From an uncultured Prevotellaceae bacterium (lineage in GTDB: Bacteria; Bacteroidota; Bacteroidia; Bacteroidales; Bacteroidaceae): DNA of 64,000 nt. Shown here in pieces: positions 36,995 through 45,866 of this stretch. The notes beneath the pieces were generated by a model. That model searched no databases. It saw only the letters and a list, made by a program, of their open reading frames with translations, and had not been told where the DNA came from. Every line of letters begins with the position of its first letter. Position 1 is the first letter of the stretch. The translations under genes were made by a program, and so were the position numbers. Location: the NCBI GenBank assembly GCA_947169245.1, contig CAMVPA010000005.1, positions 1 through 64,000 of the forward strand, given 5' to 3'.

Positions 36995-38131
36995 ATGAAA
37001 CTGTTTGACGTATATCCGCTCTTCGACGTGAACATCGTCAAGGGCAAAGGCTGTAAGGTGTGGGACGACAAAGGCCAGGAGTATCTGGACCTCTATGGCG
37101 GACACGCTGTCATCTCCATCGGCCACTCGCACCCGCACTATATCGAAAAGGTGACGGAGCAGCTCCAGAAGATTGGGTTCTACTCGAACTCTGTGATTAA
37201 CAAGCTTCAGGTGGAGCTGGCCGAAAGGCTGGGCAAGATCAGCGGCTACGACGATTACCAGCTGTTCCTCATCAACAGCGGAGCCGAGGCCAACGAGAAC
37301 GCGCTGAAGCTGGCGTCGTTTAAGACGGGCAAAACGCGTGTGCTCTCTTGTGAGAAAGCATTCCACGGACGGACGTCGCTGGCGGTGGAGGTAACCAACA
37401 ATAAGAAAATCGTGGCTCCCATCAACGACAACCACCACGCCCGCTTCCTGCCGCTGAACGACCTGGAGCCGTGGGTACGCGAACTGTCAAAGGGCGGTGT
37501 GGCTGCCGTCATCCTCGAGTGCATCCAGGGTGTAGGCGGTATCCAGATGGCCACGCCGGAGTTCGCCCAGGGACTGGCCTACGCCTGCAAGCGCTACGGC
37601 GCTGTACTGATTTGCGACGAGATACAGTGCGGCTATGGCCGAAGCGGCAAGTTCTTTGCCCACCAGTGGTTAGGCATCAAGCCCGATATTATCACCGTGG
37701 CCAAGGGCATCGCCAACGGTTTCCCGATGGGCGGTGTGCTGATATCGCCTGAGTTTGAGCCTGTCTACGGACAGTTAGGCACGACGTTCGGCGGTAACCA
37801 TCTGGCCTGTGCAGCTGCACTGGCTGTACTCGACGTGTTCGAGGGAGAAGGACTGGTGGAGAATGCCCGCGTGATAGGCGACTACCTGATGGAGGGCATC
37901 CGCGGCATTGGCAGCTCGCACATCAAGGAGGTGCGCGGCCGCGGATTGATGATCGGTATCGAGCTGGACATGCCGCACAAGATGGTACGTAAGCCCCTCA
38001 TCAAACATGAGCACTGTTTCACAGGCTGTGCGGGAGAGAACATCCTGCGCCTGCTGCCGCCTCTGTGTCTCACAAAAGCAGAAGCCGACGACTTCATCGA
38101 AAGGCTGATTAGAGTACAACCCGAAGAATGA
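36995..38131 (+). CDS. argD: N-acylornithine aminotransferase
   Basis: 378 aa. A PLP-dependent class III aminotransferase that converts N-acyl-glutamate semialdehyde to N-acylornithine. GGHAVISIGHSHPHY (about 29-43) and NSGAEANENALKLA (about 90-103) are the N-terminal substrate and phosphate regions; ICDEIQCGYGRSG (about 208-220) holds the conserved Asp, and TVAKGIANGFPMGG carries the PLP-binding Lys near 237. The ATG at 36995 is chosen because the -7 box lies between it and the upstream in-frame ATG, and because MKLFDVYPLFDVNI matches the usual family start. It is followed after 10 bp by proC, so the two are probably co-transcribed. Confidence 0.95.
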   Translation: MKLFDVYPLFDVNIVKGKGCKVWDDKGQEYLDLYGGHAVISIGHSHPHYIEKVTEQLQKIGFYSNSVINKLQVELAERLGKISGYDDYQLFLINSGAEANENALKLASFKTGKTRVLSCEKAFHGRTSLAVEVTNNKKIVAPINDNHHARFLPLNDLEPWVRELSKGGVAAVILECIQGVGGIQMATPEFAQGLAYACKRYGAVLICDEIQCGYGRSGKFFAHQWLGIKPDIITVAKGIANGFPMGGVLISPEFEPVYGQLGTTFGGNHLACAAALAVLDVFEGEGLVENARVIGDYLMEGIRGIGSSHIKEVRGRGLMIGIELDMPHKMVRKPLIKHEHCFTGCAGENILRLLPPLCLTKAEADDFIERLIRVQPEE

Positions 38132-38141
38132 ACAAATAATA

Positions 38142-38924
38142 ATGAAGATAGCAGTGATTGGCGCTGGTGCCATGGGTGGCGCCACCGTCGAAGGCCTCAT
38201 CAAAGGCCAGACATTTAAGAACGAGGACATCACTGTCAGCGACCCGTCGCAGGCAGTGCTCGACAAGTTTGCAAAGACAGGCGTGTCGGTGACAACCGAC
38301 AACAAACTGGCCGCCGACACCGCCGACGTGGTTTGCGTGGTCGTCAAGCCGTGGCTCGTGGAACGTGTTCTGAAAGACATTGTCCCGGAGCTGAACCCGC
38401 AGAAGCAGATACTGATTGTCATCGCTGCCGGCGTCAAGTCGGCAAGCATACAAGAATGGTTGGGCACACAGTGTCCGCCGTTGTTCCTCGTGATTCCCAA
38501 CATTGCCATCGCCGAGATGGCATCGATGACGTTTATCGTGCCGACGGCTGCAGCAACGCCACAGCACAGCGAACTGGTGAAGCGGATTTTCGACGAGATG
38601 GGCAACACGCTCATCACCGACGAGGCTCATCTGGCTGCTGGCACGACACTGGCCTCCTGCGGCATCGCCTATGCCATGCGTTATATCCGTGCAGCGGCAG
38701 AAGGTGGTGTGGAGCTCGGCTTCAAGGCCGACGATGCGAAGGCTATTGTCATGCAGACGATGAAGGGCGCCGTGGAACTGCTGGAAGCCAGCGGCCTGCA
38801 CCCCGAAGCCGCCATCGACCTGGTGACGACACCCGGTGGCGTCACCATCAAGGGTCTGAACGAGATGGAACATGCGGGCTTCACCAGCGCCGTCATCCGC
38901 GGACTGAAGGCGGGAGCGAAATAA
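38142..38924 (+). CDS. proC: pyrroline-5-carboxylate reductase
   Basis: 260 aa. It catalyses the last step of proline synthesis, reducing pyrroline-5-carboxylate with NAD(P)H. The Rossmann motif IAVIGAGAMGGATVEGLI is at 3-20; VVKPWLVERVLKDI (about 67-80) and the C-terminal LVTTPGGVTIKGLNEMEHAG (about 229-248) are family signatures, the latter binding proline/P5C. It lies 10 bp after argD. The neighbouring proB and proA in the next block complete the glutamate-to-proline route. Confidence 0.96.
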   Translation: MKIAVIGAGAMGGATVEGLIKGQTFKNEDITVSDPSQAVLDKFAKTGVSVTTDNKLAADTADVVCVVVKPWLVERVLKDIVPELNPQKQILIVIAAGVKSASIQEWLGTQCPPLFLVIPNIAIAEMASMTFIVPTAAATPQHSELVKRIFDEMGNTLITDEAHLAAGTTLASCGIAYAMRYIRAAAEGGVELGFKADDAKAIVMQTMKGAVELLEASGLHPEAAIDLVTTPGGVTIKGLNEMEHAGFTSAVIRGLKAGAK

Positions 38925-38951
38925 TGGGTGATAGGTGATGGGTGATGAGAG
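38925..38951. repeat. heptad-like GGGTGAT repeat
   Basis: TAATGGGTGATAGGTGATGG and the following bases are a short run of 7-bp-like units filling the gap between the convergent proC and peptidase genes, like the repeats at 28249-28293 and 44067-44117. Confidence 0.5.
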
Positions 38952-39602
38952 CTACCACTCGAAGTGCTGATAATCCTGATGTGATCGCCAGGCACCTCCC
39001 CATTGGAAACCGTTCTCGGTAAACAGACGGTAGGCCAGGTCACGCTTGGTTATCTTATAACGGAACCGACGGCTACGGTCAACGTAGGGTGTCGCCGTGG
39101 CAGGTTGCAAAAAGAGCGTTCCGTCCTTGCGCCGTCTCACATAGGGATTGTATAGCGTATTCAGGTCGACGGCCAGACCCAGCGAGTGCTTTGACAGCTT
39201 CTGACTGCCCGCTATGTTGCGATAGCAGAAACAGGACGTGTTATTATCGCGCATTTGCCGCTCGTCGTCGGCATCATAGACATCTGGTAGCACCATGCGT
39301 TGGATGGGATAGCGGGCCTCGTAGAGCTGTCGGAAGATGCTGACGAGCTTCTCGGCAATCAGCTTGTTGCAGACCATCTCACCCTGATGAGTACGGTTGT
39401 CGTAGTCCCAGTGAAGGACACGCAGATAGCGCAGGTCGTCACGTGAGATATTCGGATTGGGCTTATAGGTCTTGCCTTGCATCTGTGTCCAGACACTGTC
39501 AGGAATGGGCATGGCAACAAAGTCGGAGGCAGGCTGTTGGCCGTTAGCTGTCAGCCAAAGACCAAAGGCCAATATGAGCGAAAGTAATAATCGTTTCATC
39601 AT
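38952..39602 (-). CDS. secreted M15-family D-Ala-D-Ala carboxypeptidase-like protein
   Basis: 216 aa. Signal peptide about 1-21 (cleavage after NGQ or TANG). The zinc-binding pattern of M15 peptidases is present: SKHSLGLAVDLN (about 137-148) provides the first His and Asp, and the C-terminal DYQHFEW (about 210-216) provides the second His. DNNTSCFCYRNI precedes the metal site. The protein probably trims peptidoglycan peptides in the periplasm. It is convergent with proC and divergent from the XRE-cupin gene, sharing a short intergenic region with a -7 box for each direction. Confidence 0.85.
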   Translation of the reverse strand: MMKRLLLSLILAFGLWLTANGQQPASDFVAMPIPDSVWTQMQGKTYKPNPNISRDDLRYLRVLHWDYDNRTHQGEMVCNKLIAEKLVSIFRQLYEARYPIQRMVLPDVYDADDERQMRDNNTSCFCYRNIAGSQKLSKHSLGLAVDLNTLYNPYVRRRKDGTLFLQPATATPYVDRSRRFRYKITKRDLAYRLFTENGFQWGGAWRSHQDYQHFEW

Positions 39603-39619
39603 TTACACGTTTGAAGGGG

Positions 39620-39627
39620 CAAAGATA
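39620..39627 (-). promoter_or_regulatory. -7 element of the M15 peptidase gene
   Basis: TATCTTTG on the minus strand matches the -7 consensus 18 bp before the ATG at 39602. No TTTG lies at the expected distance. Confidence 0.45.
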
Positions 39628-39671
39628 GAAAAAAAACTGGAAATAGAGTAACGTATTCGGAAATAAATGCG

Positions 39672-39679
39672 TACTTTTG
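39672..39679 (+). promoter_or_regulatory. -7 element of the XRE-cupin gene
   Basis: TACTTTTG matches the -7 consensus and would place the transcript start near 39686. This excludes the in-frame TTG at 39677, which lies within the box, and supports the ATG at 39707. Confidence 0.5.
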
Positions 39680-39706
39680 CGACAGAATTCTAACAAACAG
39701 AGATAT

Positions 39707-40264
39707 ATGGACGAACAATTAAGACAGATTGGCGAGCGTCTGCGCGGACTGCGCGACGTACTCGACATTCCCGTGAGCGAGATGGCAGAGACCATCGGCA
39801 TCAGTGCTGACAAGTATGAGAAGATAGAGGCAGGCGAGCTGGACATCACCATCTCGAACCTGATGAAGATAGCCCATAAGTACGGCGTGTCGACAGAAGA
39901 GCTCATCTTTGCAGAGTCACCCCACATGAAGTCATACTACGTGACCCGCAAGGGACAGGGCATGAGCATTGAGCGCACCAAGGCTTACAAGTACCAGTCG
40001 CTGGTGGGCGGTTTCGTGGGCCACAAGGCCGACGTCTTCATCGTCACCGTGGAGCCCAAGCCGGGCGCACGCACCATCTACAAGAACACCCACCCGGGTC
40101 AGGAGTTCAACATGGTACTGGAGGGAAAGATGGAGCTCTACATCGGCGGCAAGACCATCGTACTGGACGAAGGAGACAGCATCTACTTCGACTCCACCAA
40201 GCCTCACGGCATGCTGGCCGTCGGTGACAAGGCAGTAAAGTTCTTAGCGTTCACAGTAGAATAA
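39707..40264 (+). CDS. XRE-family regulator with cupin domain
   Basis: 185 aa. Residues about 5-60 form an XRE helix-turn-helix (IGERLRGLRDVLDIPVSEMA ... KYEKIEAGELDITISNLMKI), and about 105-180 form a cupin_2 domain (PGQEFNMVLEGKMELYIGGK ... LDEGDSIYFDSTKPHG). Proteins of this type usually repress or activate an adjacent metabolic gene in response to a small ligand. The next gene, 42 bp downstream, is an acyl-CoA synthetase, a common pairing in Bacteroidales, so the ligand may be related to its substrate or product. The start at 39707 is set by the -7 box. Confidence 0.88.
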   Translation: MDEQLRQIGERLRGLRDVLDIPVSEMAETIGISADKYEKIEAGELDITISNLMKIAHKYGVSTEELIFAESPHMKSYYVTRKGQGMSIERTKAYKYQSLVGGFVGHKADVFIVTVEPKPGARTIYKNTHPGQEFNMVLEGKMELYIGGKTIVLDEGDSIYFDSTKPHGMLAVGDKAVKFLAFTVE

Positions 40265-40306
40265 TAACGTCATAACGGTATCACGTTATAACGAAAGAGT
40301 ATATCT

Positions 40307-41983
40307 ATGATAGAGAGATTTTTGAAGCAGACCACATTCACGTCGGTCGAAGATTACAATAAGAACCTGGAGTTTATCATCCCCGAGAACTTCAACTTCG
40401 CCTACGACGTCATGGACGCATGGGCTGAGGAGAAGCCCGACGGGCTGGCCATCCTCTGGACCAACGACCAGGGCGAGGAGATTCGCACCACCTTCGCTGA
40501 GCTGAAGGAGCAGTCAGACCAAGCGGCCAGCTACCTGCAATCGCTGGGCATCGGCAAGAACGACCCCGTGATGCTCATTCTGAAGCGTCGCTACGAGTGG
40601 TGGATCATCATGCTGGCCCTGTGCAAGATTGGCGCCATCGTCATCCCTGCTACCCACATGCTGACGAAGAAGGACATCATCTATCGTAATACCCGTGCCA
40701 GTGTGAAGGCCATCATCTGCGTCGACGATGCCTACGTCACCAGCCAGATACAGTTGGCGATGCCAGATAGTCCGACCGTGAAACAGTACATCACCGTTAC
40801 TGACCACGGCAAGCCTATCCCCGAAGGCTTCCACGACTGGCAGGCTGAGTGGCAGCAGGCTCCGAAGTTCGTGCGTCCGGCCTTCGTCAACGAGAACGAC
40901 GACACGATGCTGATGTACTTCACCTCGGGTACCAGCGGCGAGCCGAAGATGGTGGCCCACGACTACCTCTACGCCATGGGACACCTGACGACGGGCGTCT
41001 TCTGGCACAACCTGCATGAGGGGTCACTGCACCTCACCGTTGCCGATACCGGCTGGGGCAAAGCCGTGTGGGGTAAGTTCTACGGCCAGTGGTTCGCAGG
41101 CGCAACGGTGTTCGTGTTCGACCATGAGAAGTTCAATGCCGACACCCTGCTACGCCAGATTGAGAAGTACAAGGTGACGAGCTTCTGCGCGCCGCCTACC
41201 ATCTACCGCTTCATGATTCGCGAAGACTTGAGCAAGTACGACCTGAGCAGTCTCGAATACTGCTGCACAGCCGGCGAGGCACTCAACCCTGCCGTCTTCG
41301 ACAAGCTCAAGGAGAAGACGGGCCTCACCATCATGGAAGGCTTCGGACAGACGGAGACCACCATGACGCTGGGCACGATGCCCTGGATGACGCCGAAGCC
41401 CGGTTCCATGGGTATACCCAACGCCCAGTACCACATCGACCTGCTGCGCGCCGACGGCACCTCGTGCGAGGACGGTGAGAAGGGCGAGATTGTGATTCGC
41501 GTCGGCGACCGCAAGCCCATCGGCCTGTTCAAGTACTACTATCGCGACGAGGAGCTGACCCGCGAGGCCTGGCACGACGGCATCTACCATACGGGCGACA
41601 TGGCGTGGCGCGACGAGGACGGCTACTACTGGTTCGAGGGCCGCATCGACGACGTGATTAAGAGCTCTGGTTACCGCATCGGTCCGTTCGAGGTGGAGAG
41701 TGCGCTGATGACCCACCCTGCTGTCGTAGAGTGTGCCATCACGGGTGTGCCCGACGACATCCGCGGCATGGTGGTCAAGGCTACCGTCGTGCTCGGCAAG
41801 GAGTGGAAGGACAAGGCCGGCGACGACCTCGTCAAGGAGCTGCAGCAGCACGTCAAGAAGGTCACCGCCCCCTATAAGTACCCGCGCATCGTGGAGTTCG
41901 TCGACGAACTGCCGAAGACCATCAGCGGTAAGATTCGCCGCGTAGAGATTCGCAATGCAGATAAACAGAAAACAACGAAGTAG
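40307..41983 (+). CDS. AMP-forming acyl-CoA synthetase
   Basis: 558 aa, an ANL-superfamily adenylate-forming enzyme that activates a carboxylic acid with ATP and loads it on CoA. The phosphate loop YFTSGTSGEPKMVAHD is at about 205-220, the A5 region EGFGQTETTM at about 344-353, YHTGDMAWRDEDGYYWFEGR at about 425-444 and the hinge/C-terminal motif DDVIKSSGYRIGPFEVES at about 447-464; the catalytic Lys is in PKTISGKIRR near the end. Its closest match by pattern is the medium-chain acyl-CoA or acetyl-CoA synthetase-like group; the substrate cannot be read from the sequence. It forms a pair with the upstream XRE-cupin regulator. Confidence 0.9.
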   Translation: MIERFLKQTTFTSVEDYNKNLEFIIPENFNFAYDVMDAWAEEKPDGLAILWTNDQGEEIRTTFAELKEQSDQAASYLQSLGIGKNDPVMLILKRRYEWWIIMLALCKIGAIVIPATHMLTKKDIIYRNTRASVKAIICVDDAYVTSQIQLAMPDSPTVKQYITVTDHGKPIPEGFHDWQAEWQQAPKFVRPAFVNENDDTMLMYFTSGTSGEPKMVAHDYLYAMGHLTTGVFWHNLHEGSLHLTVADTGWGKAVWGKFYGQWFAGATVFVFDHEKFNADTLLRQIEKYKVTSFCAPPTIYRFMIREDLSKYDLSSLEYCCTAGEALNPAVFDKLKEKTGLTIMEGFGQTETTMTLGTMPWMTPKPGSMGIPNAQYHIDLLRADGTSCEDGEKGEIVIRVGDRKPIGLFKYYYRDEELTREAWHDGIYHTGDMAWRDEDGYYWFEGRIDDVIKSSGYRIGPFEVESALMTHPAVVECAITGVPDDIRGMVVKATVVLGKEWKDKAGDDLVKELQQHVKKVTAPYKYPRIVEFVDELPKTISGKIRRVEIRNADKQKTTK

Positions 41984-41986
41984 ATA

Positions 41987-42054
41987 AAAGACAACTATAA
42001 CAACAAAGGACAACATTTGCTGCGCGCCAGAACAAGTTGTCCTAAGTTGTCGTT
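41987..42054. repeat. dispersed GACAAC repeat, copy 2
   Basis: AAAGACAACTATAACAACAA starts at 41987 and continues to GGACAAC at 42014; AGGACAAC (42007-42014) is inverted as GTTGTCCT at 42036-42043. It is related to 18559-18656. It fills the gap between the synthetase and proB and extends an open frame upstream of the true proB start. Confidence 0.6.
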
Positions 42055-42073
42055 AAAGAAAACAGATATTGTC

Positions 42074-42853
42074 GTGAAAAGAAGGATTGTTGTAAAGATT
42101 GGCTCGAACGCACTGACCCGTCCCGACGGGCGGCTCGACGTGACGCGCATGTCGGCGCTCGTCGACCAGATAGCGTGGCTGCGCCAGCACGACTTTGAGG
42201 TGATATTGGTGTCGTCTGGTGCCGTGGCCTGCGGTCGTCGCGAACTGAGAAAGGTAGACCACGAGTTGGACTCCGTGGAGCAGCGTCAGCTTTACTCTGC
42301 TTTAGGTCAGGCCAAGCTCATCGGGCTGTATTACGACCTCTTCCGCGAGTATCACATCCATGTGGGCCAGGTGCTGACGATGAAGGAGAACTTCCGTCCC
42401 GGCGAACAGTACGAGAACCAGCGGGCCTGTATGCGGGTGATGCTGGAGAACGGTGTGCTGCCCATCGTCAACGAGAACGACACGGTAAGCGTCACCGAGC
42501 TGATGTTCACCGATAACGACGAGCTTTCCGGCCTCATTGCCCAGATGATGCAGGCCAACACGCTCATCCTGCTGTCGAACATCGACGGCATCTACACTGG
42601 CGACCCTGCGGCACCCCAGTCGCAACTCATCAAAGAGGTAACGCCCGGTACTGACCTCTCGCAATACATCCAGACGGAGAAGAGTTCGGCAGGACGCGGC
42701 GGCATGCAGTCGAAATATGCTACTGCCTCGAAGATTCAGCAAAGCGGCATCCGCGTCATCATTGCCAACGGCAAGCGCGAGAACGTGCTCATCGACCTGA
42801 TGGAGCATCCCGAAACGACCCCACACACCGTGTTTAAAGTGAAGAGTGAATAA
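42074..42853 (+). CDS. proB: glutamate 5-kinase
   Basis: 259 aa from the GTG at 42074. It phosphorylates glutamate for proline synthesis. The amino-acid-kinase fold is shown by RRIVVKIGSNALT (3-15), VILVSSGAVACGRREL (about 41-56), NENDTVSVTELMFTDNDELS (about 136-155) and GGMQSKYATASKIQQSG (about 213-229). The C-terminal PUA domain of longer ProB proteins is absent, so this is the short kinase-only form. The start is a GTG because the frame upstream runs through the GACAAC repeat and has no ATG. The last residues (KVKSE) are encoded by a GTGAAGAGTGAA run typical of the intergenic repeats. proA follows after 21 bp. Confidence 0.93.
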   Translation: MKRRIVVKIGSNALTRPDGRLDVTRMSALVDQIAWLRQHDFEVILVSSGAVACGRRELRKVDHELDSVEQRQLYSALGQAKLIGLYYDLFREYHIHVGQVLTMKENFRPGEQYENQRACMRVMLENGVLPIVNENDTVSVTELMFTDNDELSGLIAQMMQANTLILLSNIDGIYTGDPAAPQSQLIKEVTPGTDLSQYIQTEKSSAGRGGMQSKYATASKIQQSGIRVIIANGKRENVLIDLMEHPETTPHTVFKVKSE

Positions 42854-42874
42854 TTAGCTACCACACGAAGAAAT

Positions 42875-44062
42875 ATGCAATTAGAAGAGACTTTCAAGAG
42901 CGTAAAGCGAGCCAGCAAGAGTCTGGCACTGCTCAGCGACCAACAGCGTAACGAGATTTTGCTGGCTGTGGCCGACGCCATCATAGAGAATAAGGTAAGA
43001 ATCCTTGAGGCCAACGCTAAAGACTTGGCCAAGATGGAGAAGAGCAACCCGCTCTACGACCGTCTGCAGCTGACCGACAGCCGTCTGGAGGGCATCGCCA
43101 GTGATATGCGCAACGTCGCCAGCCTGCCCTCGCCGCTCGGACACGTCACCAAGCAAAAGACGCTGCCCAACGGTCTGCGCCTCTGTCGTGTCTCCGTGCC
43201 CTTCGGCGTCATCGGCATGATCTACGAGGCCCGTCCCAACGTCACCTTCGACGTCTTCTCGCTCTGTTTCAAGAGCGGCAACGCCTGCGTGCTGAAGGGC
43301 GGCAAGGATGCCGACTGCTCGAACCGCGAAGAGGTAGCTCTGATTCATGAGATACTTGAGAAATACGGTGTTTCAAAGGATGTTGTAGCACTATTGCCCG
43401 CCACCCACGAGGCAACAGGCGAGATGCTCAACGCTGTCGGCTACGTCGACCTCTGCATTCCCCGTGGCGGACGCAAGCTCATCGACTTCGTGCGCGACAC
43501 CGCACGCATCCCCGTCATCGAGACCGGCGCTGGTGTGGTGCATATCTATTTTGACAAAGATGGTGATTTGGAGAAAGGAAAAGCCATCATCAATAATGCC
43601 AAGACACGCCGCGTCAGCGTCTGCAATGCGCTCGACACGCTGCTTATCCACAAAGACAGGGAGGGCGAACTGGACCAGTTGCTGGCGCCGATGAAAGGAA
43701 AGGTGGAGTTCTTCTTCAACGACGAGAGCCGCTATGACACAGAGTTCATGGACTACAAGATGAATGTCGTGACCGTCAACTCTTTGGAGGAGGCTCTCGA
43801 CCATATTGACCAACACGGCAGCGGTCATAGCGAGGCCATCGTCACCGAGAACGAGGCGGCCGCCCGCAAGTTCCAGGCTCATGTCGACGCCGCCTGCGTC
43901 TATTGGAACGCGCCCACGTCGTTCACCGACGGAGCCCAGTTCGGCCTCGGCGCTGAGATAGGCATCTCTACCCAGAAGCTCGGTCCCCGCGGCCCCATGG
44001 CCCTGGAGGAGATTACCACCTACAAGTGGCTCATCGAGGGCGAAGGACAAGTGCGAGCATGA
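42875..44062 (+). CDS. proA: gamma-glutamyl phosphate reductase
   Basis: 395 aa. It reduces gamma-glutamyl phosphate to glutamate semialdehyde with [25 protein letters not shown] (about 108-127), [27 protein letters not shown] (about 194-205) and [13 protein letters not shown] with the catalytic Cys (near 248) are clear family motifs. It is co-directional with proB and 21 bp downstream, forming an operon. In related Bacteroidales an argF' gene often follows (from memory); here an integrated element intervenes. Confidence 0.96.
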   Translation: MQLEETFKSVKRASKSLALLSDQQRNEILLAVADAIIENKVRILEANAKDLAKMEKSNPLYDRLQLTDSRLEGIASDMRNVASLPSPLGHVTKQKTLPNGLRLCRVSVPFGVIGMIYEARPNVTFDVFSLCFKSGNACVLKGGKDADCSNREEVALIHEILEKYGVSKDVVALLPATHEATGEMLNAVGYVDLCIPRGGRKLIDFVRDTARIPVIETGAGVVHIYFDKDGDLEKGKAIINNAKTRRVSVCNALDTLLIHKDREGELDQLLAPMKGKVEFFFNDESRYDTEFMDYKMNVVTVNSLEEALDHIDQHGSGHSEAIVTENEAAARKFQAHVDAACVYWNAPTSFTDGAQFGLGAEIGISTQKLGPRGPMALEEITTYKWLIEGEGQVRA

Positions 44063-44066
44063 CTCG

Positions 44067-44117
44067 CAAATGAGAAATGAGTAATGAGAAATGAGTAATG
44101 AGTAATGAGAAATTATG
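44067..44117. repeat. heptad-like GAGAAATGAGTAAT repeat after proA
   Basis: Beginning at the end of proA, AATGAGAAATGAGTAATGAG and its continuation alternate GAGAAAT and GAGTAAT 7-bp units for about 50 bp. It belongs to the same class of low-complexity gene-end repeats as 28249-28293. Confidence 0.65.
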
Positions 44118-44159
44118 AAGAGTTTCATCAAAAAAGAAGATTAAAAAATATAACACTTG

Positions 44160-44191
44160 TTTCCTTATTTTCAGATTATTTTATAATTTTG
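44160..44191 (+). promoter_or_regulatory. candidate recombinase promoter
   Basis: TTTC (44160-44163), 20 nt, TAATTTTG (44184-44191) matches the consensus at all but one position of the -33 box and precedes the recombinase ATG by 29 bp. Confidence 0.5.
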
Positions 44192-44220
44192 CAACGTTAA
44201 ATAAATAAGGCGATTGCAAA

Positions 44221-45741
44221 ATGAAGAAATGTATCTTACTTTCTCGTGTTTCAACACAGCAACAAACACTTGAACAGCAAACAAATGAGTTGTTAAGATT
44301 TGCAAAGAATCTCGGATATATCGATTCGTGTATTATTGTAATTGAAGATAAAGAATCGGCAATTAAGTTAGATGAAGAACACCGAAAAGGATTAATCAAA
44401 TTGAAAGAATACATAGCAGGTGACAAAGACATAAATAGCGTTATCTGTTATGAGATTAGTCGAATTAGCAGACAGCAAAAAGTTCTGTTTTCGATTAGGG
44501 ATTATCTGAAAGAAAGGAAAATACAACTTATCATTTTAAAACCATATATGGAACTTTTGGATGATAAGGGTGAGATAACCCCGACTGCCAATATTGTGTT
44601 TTCTCTGTTTAGCACTTTGAGCGAAAACGAAATGATGTTGAAAACAGAACGTTTGCAGAGAGGACGCAAACAGAAAAAGTCAGAAGGCAAATATGGTGGT
44701 GGCAAAATCTTATTTGGATATAAGATTGGCGAAAATAATATGATTGAGATTGACGAAAAAGATTCTGCTACTGTCAAAAAGGTATTCAATTTGTACGAGA
44801 ATGGAATGTCTGGTGGTTCTATTGCAAAAGAAATGATGGAAAGAGGATGGATAAGAAGTAAAAATATATCTTCCGCAATAACACTTATAAACCGTATGTT
44901 AAATAATAAAAGGTACATCGGAATAAATGACGGATTCGACACACAATACCCTGCAATTTTGACAGCAGAACAGTTTTACAAATGTAGGGAAATGACTGAC
45001 CAATATATTAAACGTGGATATACAAATATCTCTTTCATCTACTATTCACAAGGACTAATTAAAAGCAAAGAGAATGGCAGGGTTTTAAGTCCTTGCAAAA
45101 CGACTTGTGTATATGGTATGTACGACCCTAATACCAAAAAGCACATGACTATCAGTTTAAATGTTGCAGATTCGTTAGTTTGGCAGGCTGTCAAACAGCA
45201 CAAATTGGAAAATGCAAATATTGATGTAAAAACGTTACGTGGAGAAATGACACATCGATTGAGAATATATAGGCAGAAGATAAGGACTGAAGAAACAGAA
45301 ATGCAAAATCTTAGTAAGCAAATTGAGCGAATTGAAAAGCGTATTATTGAGGGTAAGATGGATGAATATAAAGGTGATAAAATGATTAGTGATATTCAAA
45401 ATGAAATAATCAGACTTAGCAACTTTATCGACAAATGGAAATATGAAACGGAATCTCTTAAAGAAGAATTGAAGAACGCAACAGAAAGCAAATTGAAAAG
45501 AGATTATTCAAAAATTAAAGATGATACAGAAATAGCAAACATCATCCACAATGACGTTGATATTATATGGATGAGCAGAACTGACGAACATGCAAAATAT
45601 AGATTAGAGTTTCATTTCAAGAATGGGCAAATAAGAACATATATCGTTAAGAACAATGGTAGAGCGAGAAAATTGTGGGATGAACAGGGAAACGAACTCA
45701 AATTTGATTTTAAAGAAAGAATCAAAAGGAAACATTATTAG
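44221..45741 (+). CDS. large serine recombinase
   Basis: 506 aa. The N-terminal resolvase domain (about 3-150) opens with CILLSRVSTQQQTLEQQ, whose Ser near 11 is the expected nucleophile, and includes ICYEISRISRQQKVL. A recombinase domain follows (about 160-270: GGKILFGYKIGENN ... LINRMLNNKRYIG). The usual Cys-rich zinc region is reduced to a short SPCKTTCVYG. A coiled-coil spans about 336-425, typical of large serine integrases. It probably integrates and excises the surrounding element. It sits next to the left boundary, as is usual. Base composition is far more AT-rich than the pro and arg genes. Confidence 0.9.
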   Translation: MKKCILLSRVSTQQQTLEQQTNELLRFAKNLGYIDSCIIVIEDKESAIKLDEEHRKGLIKLKEYIAGDKDINSVICYEISRISRQQKVLFSIRDYLKERKIQLIILKPYMELLDDKGEITPTANIVFSLFSTLSENEMMLKTERLQRGRKQKKSEGKYGGGKILFGYKIGENNMIEIDEKDSATVKKVFNLYENGMSGGSIAKEMMERGWIRSKNISSAITLINRMLNNKRYIGINDGFDTQYPAILTAEQFYKCREMTDQYIKRGYTNISFIYYSQGLIKSKENGRVLSPCKTTCVYGMYDPNTKKHMTISLNVADSLVWQAVKQHKLENANIDVKTLRGEMTHRLRIYRQKIRTEETEMQNLSKQIERIEKRIIEGKMDEYKGDKMISDIQNEIIRLSNFIDKWKYETESLKEELKNATESKLKRDYSKIKDDTEIANIIHNDVDIIWMSRTDEHAKYRLEFHFKNGQIRTYIVKNNGRARKLWDEQGNELKFDFKERIKRKHY

Positions 45742-45765
45742 ATGCAAAAACACCCTATCATGTAT

Positions 45766-45797
45766 AATCCGTATTTGCAGAGCTGCAAATACGGATT
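45766..45797. terminator. near-perfect palindrome after the recombinase gene
   Basis: AATCCGTATTTGCAG (45766-45780) is followed by AG and then its exact complement CTGCAAATACGGATT (45783-45797). As RNA it would form a 12-bp stem with a small loop between the convergent recombinase and cargo operon; there is no strong T tract. A protein-binding site is an alternative. Confidence 0.5.
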
Positions 45798-45866
45798 ATT
45801 GAAAACATTAAATGAATTATTGACAGCGTTCAAACTGCTCCATCAAAGAAAAGAGACAATCCTGTT

